This document shows, one piece after another, positions 1 through 6,409 of a stretch of DNA of 15,781 nt (position 1 is its first letter; every line of letters starts with the position of its first letter). A program made the translations under genes and the position numbers. Source of the stretch: an uncultured Bacteroidales bacterium (GTDB lineage Bacteria > Bacteroidota > Bacteroidia > Bacteroidales > Paludibacteraceae); assembly GCA_934692905.1 (NCBI GenBank), contig CAKUUM010000044.1, positions 1-15,781 on the forward strand. Direction: 5' to 3'. The notes under the pieces are model-generated. The model was not told the DNA's origin and did not search any database. It saw nothing but the letters and a program-made list of their open reading frames with translations.

Positions 1-238
1 GGTCAGTACCAGGTACCCAGCAGGCGTTTTTGCCTTCCAAGCGTGCGCGACGCACGAGAATATCCTGTATGGTCTCGTTCAGCACGTGTCCCATGTGGAG
101 TACACCGGTTACGTTGGGTGGGGGAATCACCACGGTAAACGGCTCTCTGCCATCGGGTTCGCTGTGAAACAACTTGTTGTCGAGCCAATACTGATATTGG
201 CGCGCTTCAACCTCGGCTGGATTGTATTTTGTTTCCAT
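1..238 (-). CDS. valS: Valyl-tRNA synthetase, N-terminal part (cut by window edge)
   Basis: Charges tRNA-Val with valine in the cytoplasm (class I aminoacyl-tRNA synthetase). Only the first 79 codons lie in the window; the gene runs off the left edge. The ATG is at 238 on the minus strand. The reading starts METKYNPAEVEARQYQYW, and residues 38-51 read VIPPPNVTGVLHMGH. This is the ValS form of the class I HIGH signature (HMGH, residues 48-51), which binds the adenylate. It continues through NETIQDILVRRARLEGK to CWVPGTD, the conserved segment that in full-length ValS leads into GTDHAGIAT-like sequence. IleRS and LeuRS differ in this stretch, so the assignment is firm. It is divergent from the glycosyltransferase gene and has its own promoter at 299-329. 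No frameshift is seen in the visible part. Confidence 0.95.
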   Translation of the reverse strand, partial: METKYNPAEVEARQYQYWLDNKLFHSEPDGREPFTVVIPPPNVTGVLHMGHVLNETIQDILVRRARLEGKNACWVPGTD

Positions 239-298
239 TCTGTTTGGAGTTTGTATTCAATACATCATAAATGCCCTTGCTCGTCGCAAAAAAGCCTG

Positions 299-329
299 CA
301 AAATTACATTTTTTTTTCTGTTTTTGCAA
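299..329 (-). promoter_or_regulatory. Bacteroides-type promoter for valS
   Basis: On the minus strand, TAATTTTG (299-306) matches the -7 consensus TAnnTTTG. TTG (327-329) lies exactly 20 nt upstream and fits the -33 element. Transcription would start near 292 and give a leader of about 55 nt. The match is by eye and the -33 element is only three bases, so it is moderately supported. Confidence 0.5.
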
Positions 330-335
330 GTGCTG

Positions 336-367
336 TTTGCACATTTCATATAAATAAGGTATCTTTG
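336..367 (+). promoter_or_regulatory. Bacteroides-type promoter for the glycosyltransferase gene
   Basis: TTTG at 336-339 (-33), a 20-nt spacer, and TATCTTTG at 360-367 (-7, consensus TAnnTTTG) form a full-consensus Bacteroidota housekeeping promoter. The start would fall near 373-375, leaving a leader of about 20 nt before the ATG at 394. It overlaps the valS promoter region, so the two genes share one compact divergent control region. Confidence 0.7.
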
Positions 368-393
368 CACACGCAAACCAACGACAGCAGGCT

Positions 394-1419
394 ATGGATT
401 GTAGTGTTATCATCCTGAACTGGAATGGCGAGAAGGTGCTCCGGCGTTTCCTCCCGTCAGTCATTCTCTGCACTCCCAAGGAGGTTGCCGAGATTGTGGT
501 GGCGGACAACGGCTCCACCGATGGCTCGGTCGAATGGCTGAAAACGCAGCCTGTGCGCCTCATTCAACTCGACAAGAACTACGGCTTCGCGGGGGGCTAC
601 AACCGTGCAATCGCGCAGGTCGAGTCGAAGTATATCGTGCTTCTCAACTCCGATGTGGAGGTCTCTCCGGGCTGGCTCCCGCCGTTGCTGGAGTGCCTGC
701 GCGACTACCGCAATGTGGCTGCCGTGCAGCCCAAAATCATCAGTTGGAAATCCCAACAGGAGTTCCTCGCCGGCAAAATAGAGTACCCTCTCTTTGAGCA
801 CGCGGGGGCTGCGGGCGGCATGATGGATGCCTTGGGCTATCCCTACTGCTACGGGCGTTTCCTGACGCACATTGAGGAGGACTACTCCCAATACGACTAC
901 CCGCAGCGTGTCTTTTGGACTTCGGGGGCATGCATGGTCACCACCAAGGACCTCTATGAGGGGGTCGGCGGCTTGGACGAGTTTTTCTTTGCGCACCAGG
1001 AGGAGATTGACCTCTGCTGGCGCTTGCAGTGCCGCGGTTTCATCATGATGTGCGTACCCAAATCGGAGGTTTATCACGTGGGGGCGGCGACGTTGTCGTA
1101 TGAAAGCCCGAAGAAAACCTACCTCAATTTCCGCAACAACCTCCTGATGCTCTACAAGAATCTCCCCGCCCGGCACTACTACCCCGTGATGGTGGCGCGT
1201 TTTTTCCTCGACTACGTGGCGGCGTTGCAGATGTTGCTCACTGGGCATCCCGAGAACTTCAAGGCGGTGGTCAAGGCGCGGCACGACTTCCTGAAAGCGC
1301 GCAAACGCTACAAACAGGTGCGTAAGGATTATACTGAGGGCGCAGAACCCGACTATCCCCCCACCATTGCCCGTCGCAGCATTATCTTCGACCGTTACAT
1401 CCTCCGCAAAAAGGAATAG
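394..1419 (+). CDS. Glycosyltransferase family 2 (rhamnosyltransferase-like)
   Basis: A predicted cytoplasmic or membrane-associated GT-A fold enzyme that moves a sugar from a nucleotide-sugar donor to a growing surface glycan. The 341 residues open with the GT2 start SVIILNWNG (residues 4-12). ADNGSTDGS (37-45) binds the nucleotide. NSDVEV (85-90) takes the place of the DXD metal site. FWTSGACM (174-181) is the acceptor-side segment, and EEIDLCWR (203-210) carries the likely catalytic acid, followed by the conserved H228. The C-terminal part (about 250-341) has a hydrophobic stretch near 265-290 and a basic tail, as in WbbL-like enzymes; no clear transmembrane bundle is seen. Length is usual for the family. 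It stands alone in its direction, so donor and acceptor cannot be inferred from neighbours. A repeat element starts immediately after its stop codon. Confidence 0.88.
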   Translation: MDCSVIILNWNGEKVLRRFLPSVILCTPKEVAEIVVADNGSTDGSVEWLKTQPVRLIQLDKNYGFAGGYNRAIAQVESKYIVLLNSDVEVSPGWLPPLLECLRDYRNVAAVQPKIISWKSQQEFLAGKIEYPLFEHAGAAGGMMDALGYPYCYGRFLTHIEEDYSQYDYPQRVFWTSGACMVTTKDLYEGVGGLDEFFFAHQEEIDLCWRLQCRGFIMMCVPKSEVYHVGAATLSYESPKKTYLNFRNNLLMLYKNLPARHYYPVMVARFFLDYVAALQMLLTGHPENFKAVVKARHDFLKARKRYKQVRKDYTEGAEPDYPPTIARRSIIFDRYILRKKE

Positions 1420-1541
1420 CGCGTTGTCCTGCCGGGGACGCGGACGCCCCGTCCGCGGTATAGCGAGCAACAAGACTCCCGTCGTTGAGCATTCTTGGAT
1501 GATTATAGTGTCTCCGTCATTTCAGTGAGGACAGCACGTCA
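1420..1541 (+). repeat. Intergenic repeat unit, copy 1 of 2 (MITE- or REP-like)
   Basis: First of two head-to-tail copies with a 122-bp period, about 92% identical by eye. The unit starts one base after the glycosyltransferase stop codon. It opens with CGCGTTGTCC, and its other end (1528-1539, AGGACAGCACGT) is a decayed inverted copy of that opening. Inside is a perfect 8-bp hairpin, CGCGGACG (1439-1446), loop CCC, CGTCCGCG (1450-1457). No T-tract follows the hairpin, so it is not a classic intrinsic terminator, although it may block 3' decay of the upstream transcript. It encodes no protein. Strand is arbitrary. Confidence 0.8.
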
Positions 1542-1661
1542 CGCGTTGTCCTGCCGGGGACGCGGACGCCCCGTCCGCGGTATAGCGAGCAACAAAACTC
1601 CCGTCGTTGTGCATTCACGGATAATTATAGTGTCTCCGTCATTTCTGTGAGGACAACGCGT
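1541..1661 (+). repeat. Intergenic repeat unit, copy 2 of 2, with intact terminal inverted repeats
   Basis: Second copy of the unit. Here the ends are a perfect 12-bp inverted repeat: ACGCGTTGTCCT (1541-1552) and AGGACAACGCGT (1650-1661). The internal 8-bp hairpin is conserved (1561-1568 with 1572-1579). Substitutions from copy 1 are spread through the second half and the right end, while the first 50 or so bases are identical. Small size, terminal inverted repeats and no coding capacity fit a non-autonomous element or a dispersed palindromic repeat family. The rest of the gap up to 1684 shows nothing further. Confidence 0.75.
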
Positions 1662-1684
1662 TCCGCATCGTCAATTGTACCAAC

Positions 1685-1721
1685 AAAAAAGGCTGCCCGA
1701 CGCTCTGTCAGGCAGCCTTTT
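1685..1721 (-). terminator. Intrinsic terminator, possibly bidirectional
   Basis: GGCTGCCCGAC (1691-1701) pairs with GTCAGGCAGCC (1707-1717) around a 5-nt loop, with one G-U pair in the minus-strand RNA. On the minus strand the stem is followed by six Ts, 17 bases after the stop codon of the lipoprotein gene at 1738. On the plus strand four Ts follow, so it may also stop transcripts coming from the glycosyltransferase side. Confidence 0.88.
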
Positions 1722-1737
1722 CTACATCTCCGGTCTC

Positions 1738-2652
1738 TTACTTCTTCAGCAAACCCTTGATACCCTGAGCCTTAACCGGCTTGGCAGCAGCGGTTTTCTT
1801 TGTCGGCAACTGTGCGGGAGCCTCTTCTGTACTCTCCACGGTGATGGTGCAGACGGTGTACACCGCCGTGCCGTTCATAGTCTCTGAGTATGGAGCCGCA
1901 AACACCACATACTCACCGCTTTCCTCTGCCCATTTTGTCAAATCTTCGGTCATGTCGCCGTTGAAAATGGGCGGTTCGTAACCATAGTCCTTGTAAGCGG
2001 ATACCAATTCTGCAATCTCTGCGGCAATCGCCTCTTGCGTGGGGTTGGGAACATACTCGTCCCACTCCTCTTTGGACTCCACGTAGAAGAAATACGGGTC
2101 GTTATTGGTCGTTTTTACCGTTGCTACATTGTCTGCTACACTGATAGTCAGTTGGTTATCCGACATCACAAGTTCCTTGGTGGTGAGCTCTGTTTTCTCC
2201 ACTTTGCCCACCAGCGCCTTCTTTTTCACGTCCACTTGGAAGGCAAACGCATAGTATTTCGTCTGCGGGTCCAATTCCTCGAAATCGTAAGAATCTGCGC
2301 CCACGGACATCAGGTCATCCCACGTGATGGTCTCTCCCAGCAATTCCGTGTAGTAGTCGCACGCCTCATCGAAATACGAAGTGTAGTCCTCAAACAGCGC
2401 AGCATCATCTGCGTATGCTTTTGTGAATGTCTCAACGTCTTGAACATCAAAGTAATACACAATGTCTGAATCCTTGGGCGTTACCGACACGGTCGCCGTT
2501 ACTGCCCCGATATTTGTGGTCTGGATAGCGAAAACGGCTGTTTCCGGTTCGGGGTCAGGAGTGGGGTCGGGCGTAGGTTCCGGCTTCTTCTCGCACGATG
2601 CAAGGGCAACACTCATCAGTGCAACGCTTGCGAAATAAAAATACTTTTTCAT
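1738..2652 (-). CDS. Surface-type lipoprotein with Pro-rich linker and two beta-sandwich-like modules, function unknown
   Basis: Predicted lipoprotein of 304 aa. The start at 2652 is chosen because MKKYFYFASVALMSVALASC is a complete type II signal peptide with the lipidated Cys at residue 20; an in-frame ATG at 2694 would add 14 charged residues ahead of it. Residues 24-37 are a Pro/Asp/Glu linker (PEPTPDPTPDPEPE), common in Bacteroidota outer-membrane lipoproteins. Then come two segments (about 38-150 and 155-270) of alternating hydrophobic strands rich in Thr, Asp and Tyr, which look like Ig- or FN3-type modules. The last 27 residues are basic and end AKPVKAQGIKGLLKK. No catalytic motif is visible. 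It follows the SusC/SusD/lipoprotein operon after 187 nt with no clear promoter, so co-transcription is likely but unproven; a terminator closes it. I do not recognise a named family. Confidence 0.8.
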   Translation of the reverse strand: MKKYFYFASVALMSVALASCEKKPEPTPDPTPDPEPETAVFAIQTTNIGAVTATVSVTPKDSDIVYYFDVQDVETFTKAYADDAALFEDYTSYFDEACDYYTELLGETITWDDLMSVGADSYDFEELDPQTKYYAFAFQVDVKKKALVGKVEKTELTTKELVMSDNQLTISVADNVATVKTTNNDPYFFYVESKEEWDEYVPNPTQEAIAAEIAELVSAYKDYGYEPPIFNGDMTEDLTKWAEESGEYVVFAAPYSETMNGTAVYTVCTITVESTEEAPAQLPTKKTAAAKPVKAQGIKGLLKK

Positions 2653-2736
2653 TTTTGTTTGTTTTTTAAGTTTATATATGTCTTTTTTTCTCAAACTGTT
2701 TTCAACACCTCCCCGTGTATTTGTCGGGGTAAGTGT

Positions 2737-2788
2737 ATGTGATTAGTATGTGGTTAGTATGTGATTAGTATGTGATTAGTATGTGATT
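2737..2788. repeat. 11-bp tandem repeat, nearly five units
   Basis: ATGTGATTAGT is repeated head to tail at 2737, 2748 (one change, A to G), 2759 and 2770, and then partially at 2781 (ATGTGATT). The 11-bp period places each unit close to one turn of the helix apart. The array lies between the two lipoprotein genes. Next to it is a weak hairpin, CCCCG (2711-2715) with CGGGG (2725-2729). I found no TAnnTTTG promoter for the downstream gene in this gap. Confidence 0.85.
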
Positions 2789-2839
2789 CCCCTGACCTTG
2801 TCGGGACCATACCGTTCACATCCCCTCACATCCTCACGC

Positions 2840-4768
2840 TCACAAACCGCGAATCGTTTTCACCTCACCACGTACCCGATGAGCCTTGCCTTGGATACGT
2901 AAGTCTTTGGTGCTCAATGTCTCATGTCCCTTGCGCCATGGCAGAGCATGGGGCTTGGCGGCGACCGTGGCAGGGGGCAGACGGATGTCGTACATTCCCC
3001 CGAACACTTTGTCGTCGGCTTCGCAATAGATGGCGAAACCGTCCGCCTCGGAGAGGGGCGAGAGTTCGATGATACCGCGGAGCGACATCTCAAGCAGCAG
3101 GGGGGCATCCGTCTCTTCGCCGCCCATGGTGGTGAGGAGCGACATCTTCTTGAACTGACCATTCACTTTCTGCGTTGCCAAAGTCTGTGCGCTGACAGTA
3201 AGGAAATTAGCCGATTCATTGTACTGAGCAAGGACACTTTTGGCGTACGGAATACCCGTGATGGCGAATGTGCCGTCAGCCTCACCAATCTCCACAGGGA
3301 GTGAGGTTGCATCTTCCTCTACAAAAGGCGTGCCATTCAAGGTGAAGGCACCCGTGTAATCGGCTGATGTGAAGCGGATTGCATTGGCGGCAAAGAGGTA
3401 GGTCTCGGTGTAGGAGCCGATGAGATTGCCGTCGGCAGTCTGTACGGAAAGCGGGAAGATGAGTTCGGTGACAGTTTCGCCCTGCACGCTGTAGGTGTTC
3501 GCCACCGCCGTGCCTGCAGAGGAGATGACTATCTGCTTGTCGAAGAGCGTCTTGCCTGTGGGCTGGTTGGCGGGAACGGAGATGCTGCCGTCTTCGGGGT
3601 TCCAGTAGAACGCGAAGCCGTAGCCGTCGGCGTAGAGCGAGGGGAGATAGTAGAGATTGAGGAACTCGGAGGCTGCCCCGTGTTCGGGGTCGAGGTCCAC
3701 GGCGGCACAGAGCGGTTGCCCTTGCCAGCGGACGCCAAAGAGTTGAGACTCGTACTGCGTGGTGGCGTTGGCGAGTGTGTCCCATTGCCATTGCGGGTCG
3801 TTGAAATCGGTGATGTGGACAGCCGAGACGGCACTCCGGTACGCCGCCGCAGAGAGCCAGATGCTCATCTCGCCTGCCGAATAGACGTCGTCCTCGTAGA
3901 TGTAGAGGTCGCCCGCTGCAAACGAGATGACGCCATTGTCAAATACACCGGGGTTGTAGGAGTCGGACTCGCCGAGGGCGGCATAGTTGCCGATAATGGA
4001 ACCGCCATGTTCCACACCATAGCCGAGGTCTGCCCCGATAAGGAAGTCGGGGATAGTGGCATTGCCGTCCTTATCCACCGAAACCACCATATTGCCGTTG
4101 GCATCGGGGTCCGCGACATCACCTTCCTCAAATAAAGCCCAAGTCGGATACACGCCGTATTCGTCGGGTTTGCAGTCGGCTGGTGCCACCACATTGTAGG
4201 GGTTGAGAAAACGATAACGCATGGAACCGTCTGGTAATGTGGCAGTTTGGTAGGAGCAATAGAAAGGATAATCCTTGCCGTTGATGTTGTACATCGAGAA
4301 GAATCCGTCCACGATGACCGCCTGCTCGGGCGCGTCTGTCCATGAGATGAGGGTCATGGAGAGTTGGTAGGTCGCCTGCGCGGTGAGGTAGGGGTTGGTG
4401 TGGCTGTCGTCCACGGAAAGGGTGAGGAAGTATTCCTTTCCCACTTCGGCATCGGGAAAAGCGACTTCAAATGTGGCGGCGGTGGCACCGTCGTCAAAAG
4501 TGACCGAGGACGGGACGCTGAAGATGTCGTCCGTATTCTCCAATATGGTGAGCGGAACGGTCAGAGAGCCAACGGTTTGCGTACGCTCGATGGTGACGCT
4601 GTGGGTGGTGATACCCTGCGTGGGGTCCGCCTCGGAACCCGTCTCGTCGGGGGCGGAAAAATAGACTGCCGCGGTGTCGGACGGGAAGACGGGGGAGTCG
4701 GTCCGCTGTATGTTGTCGGTGCAGCCCGCCAAGAGAAGGGCGGCTGCAAGATATGGAATGTATTTCAT
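2840..4768 (-). CDS. Large surface lipoprotein following SusC/SusD (SusE/F-position, candidate glycan-binding protein)
   Basis: Predicted outer-membrane lipoprotein of 642 aa. The signal peptide MKYIPYLAAALLLAGC puts the lipidated Cys at residue 16. Residues about 30-145 resemble a Calx-beta or DUF-type beta-sandwich, with VTIERTQTVGSLTVPLTIL, then FSVPSSVTFDDGATAATFEV and GKEYFLTLSVDD. The central part (150-595) is rich in Tyr, Trp, Asp and Gly, typical of carbohydrate-facing beta domains, but I cannot name a family. No glycosidase or peptidase motif is visible. From about residue 600 the acidic protein switches to a 43-residue basic tail (10 Lys/Arg, 3 His). The gene starts 27 nt after the susD-like stop codon, so it is the third gene of the operon, where glycan-binding lipoproteins usually sit. 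A binding role is inferred from position and lipoprotein nature. Confidence 0.8.
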   Translation of the reverse strand: MKYIPYLAAALLLAGCTDNIQRTDSPVFPSDTAAVYFSAPDETGSEADPTQGITTHSVTIERTQTVGSLTVPLTILENTDDIFSVPSSVTFDDGATAATFEVAFPDAEVGKEYFLTLSVDDSHTNPYLTAQATYQLSMTLISWTDAPEQAVIVDGFFSMYNINGKDYPFYCSYQTATLPDGSMRYRFLNPYNVVAPADCKPDEYGVYPTWALFEEGDVADPDANGNMVVSVDKDGNATIPDFLIGADLGYGVEHGGSIIGNYAALGESDSYNPGVFDNGVISFAAGDLYIYEDDVYSAGEMSIWLSAAAYRSAVSAVHITDFNDPQWQWDTLANATTQYESQLFGVRWQGQPLCAAVDLDPEHGAASEFLNLYYLPSLYADGYGFAFYWNPEDGSISVPANQPTGKTLFDKQIVISSAGTAVANTYSVQGETVTELIFPLSVQTADGNLIGSYTETYLFAANAIRFTSADYTGAFTLNGTPFVEEDATSLPVEIGEADGTFAITGIPYAKSVLAQYNESANFLTVSAQTLATQKVNGQFKKMSLLTTMGGEETDAPLLLEMSLRGIIELSPLSEADGFAIYCEADDKVFGGMYDIRLPPATVAAKPHALPWRKGHETLSTKDLRIQGKAHRVRGEVKTIRGL

Positions 4769-4795
4769 TGTTGTTCAGTTAGTTGGGTGGTTGAA

Positions 4796-6391
4796 CTATG
4801 CAGCGGGAGAGGCTGCTTTGGGGTTGTTGTCCGCCTCGGAGATGCCGTCGTTGGCCTCAATTTCGCTCTGCGGAATCATCCAGAGGAGGATGGGCGAGTT
4901 GGCGGGAATGGTGTACTGCCAAGCCACGGGGTAGTAGCCTGCGCCCTCACCTTTTTCGCGAACAAGGGGCTTCTGGAGCCGCATGAGGTCGAAGAAAGCA
5001 AAGCCTTCGCCCCAGAGTTCGATACGGCGCTGGAGCCAAATCTCGTCCTGCAGTTCCTCGGGGGAGTTCGCGCGGCATGTGTAGCCTGCGTAGCGGTAGT
5101 TCTGCACGAACTGCTCGAGGACGGCTTTGCCCTCGGCGGTGTTGCCCGACATGGCGAGACCTTCCGCCTGAATAAGCAGCATCTCCTCGGCACGCATCAG
5201 CAGCCAGTCGGCGGCAGCGGAGAGGGTGGAGGTATTGTCGTCACGCACACCGAACTTGACATTGGTGTAGGCGTTGGCGGCAGAGAAGGAGGACTTGTAG
5301 GACTGATAGTTGGCGTTGTTGAGGAGCGCGGACTCGCCGTTGGCGTTGAGCCACCAGCCCTTGCGCACATCGCCATTAGGAATCTTGGCGTAGAGTGCCT
5401 TGGGGATAGAGCGCGTGGCACCGACACCCGTGTAACCGTCTGTGTAGAAGGTGGATAGGTGAGAGGGCCAGTTGACGATGCTTGACTTGACGATGTCGTT
5501 GGACTCGCTGATGAGGTTCGCCCAGATGACGCTGTTGGCGTCGGCGGAACAGAAATTGGGCTTGCTGACTTCGACGAGAGTGTAGGGTGTGGCACCCGAG
5601 AGGGTGAGGCACTGCTCGGCATCGGAAGCCGCAGCGGCATAGTTCTTCATCGCAAGGTTGGCGCGAGCACGCAAGCCGTACGCCACCGCCTGATTGATAT
5701 GCCTCTTGTCGGCACGGTTGTAGCCGTCGAGGGCAGTAATGGCGGTGCTCAAGTCGCTGAGTATCAGACTATAGACGGAATCCAGAGAAGCACGCGGGTT
5801 GGCGAGTTGCTGCTCGGTGGAAGTGTGTTCGGTGATAACGGGGACACACGGAAGGGTCTTGTTCTGCTCGCTGTAGGTGAACTGATAGATTTGCGCCATG
5901 TTGAGGTAGGCAAAGGCGCGTGCGGCACGGGCTTGCCCGTAGTTGTACATCGCTTCGCCGCTAATCACTTCAGGGTCAAGCGATTGCAAAGCGTTGTTGG
6001 CTGCAAAGATAATCTTGTAGAAGACCGACCACATCTGCAAAGCATCGGAGGACGTGTAGTCGCGGTCCTTGAAATCGTAGTCGTAACTGAACCAGTTGTA
6101 GCCGATATTGGGCGCGATGAAATCCTGCCCATTCGACTCGAGGGCAATGAGTTGCGCCGCCAGACCAAAGTCGTTATGGTTGCTGGCGTCCTCACCCAAG
6201 CCCGCAAAGAGGGCTATCATCTGGGCATAGATGCCGTTGATGTCGGCGGAGGAGGTGGAGGAATTGCTGCTGAACGCCTCGGACTTCTGGTCGGAGGTCT
6301 TGATGTCCCCCTCGGGGAACGTGTCGAACATATCGCACGCCGCGAGGCATAGGGATATGGCAACACCTATATATATATGTAGTTTGTTCAT
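4796..6391 (-). CDS. SusD/RagB-family nutrient-binding outer-membrane lipoprotein (first system)
   Basis: Surface lipoprotein that caps the SusC-like barrel and captures ligand for import. It has 531 aa, usual for the family. The signal peptide MNKLHIYIGVAISLCLAAC lipidates Cys19, followed by DMFDTFPEGDI, the typical N-terminal start of mature SusD proteins. A helical, TPR-like body follows, with YNYGQARAARAFAYLNMAQIY around residues 150-170. The C-terminal SusD signature is clear: WLQRRIELWGEGFAFFDLMR (452-471) and then LWMIPQSEIEANDGI (503-517). It starts 18 nt after the susC-like stop codon, so the two are co-transcribed and probably form a SusCD complex. The fold is family-wide, so ligand cannot be read from the sequence; RagB-like members bind peptides rather than sugars. 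Confidence 0.95.
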   Translation of the reverse strand: MNKLHIYIGVAISLCLAACDMFDTFPEGDIKTSDQKSEAFSSNSSTSSADINGIYAQMIALFAGLGEDASNHNDFGLAAQLIALESNGQDFIAPNIGYNWFSYDYDFKDRDYTSSDALQMWSVFYKIIFAANNALQSLDPEVISGEAMYNYGQARAARAFAYLNMAQIYQFTYSEQNKTLPCVPVITEHTSTEQQLANPRASLDSVYSLILSDLSTAITALDGYNRADKRHINQAVAYGLRARANLAMKNYAAAASDAEQCLTLSGATPYTLVEVSKPNFCSADANSVIWANLISESNDIVKSSIVNWPSHLSTFYTDGYTGVGATRSIPKALYAKIPNGDVRKGWWLNANGESALLNNANYQSYKSSFSAANAYTNVKFGVRDDNTSTLSAAADWLLMRAEEMLLIQAEGLAMSGNTAEGKAVLEQFVQNYRYAGYTCRANSPEELQDEIWLQRRIELWGEGFAFFDLMRLQKPLVREKGEGAGYYPVAWQYTIPANSPILLWMIPQSEIEANDGISEADNNPKAASPAA

Positions 6392-6409
6392 TGTTGTAGG
6401 AATGAGAGG

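Noticed and set aside
457..1473. Minus-strand open frame of 338 codons opposite the glycosyltransferase
   Set aside because: It lies antisense to a gene with clear GT2 motifs; its product is rich in His, Arg and Val with no domain, as expected for a codon-bias shadow.
1420..1661. Possible CRISPR or insertion sequence
   Set aside because: Only two adjacent 122-bp copies without spacers, and no transposase frame inside; kept as a small repeat element only.
2653..2694. N-terminal extension of the 304-aa lipoprotein to the ATG at 2694
   Set aside because: The added residues are charged (MRKKDIYKLKKQTK) and would precede a complete lipoprotein signal peptide, which is not expected.
2737..2788. 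Possible CRISPR array
   Set aside because: Units are 11 bp with no spacers between them, and no cas gene is present.
4364..5458. Plus-strand open frame of 364 codons spanning the lipoprotein/susD-like junction
   Set aside because: It is antisense to two genes with lipoprotein signals and SusD motifs; composition is Gly/Val/Arg-rich with no recognisable motif.
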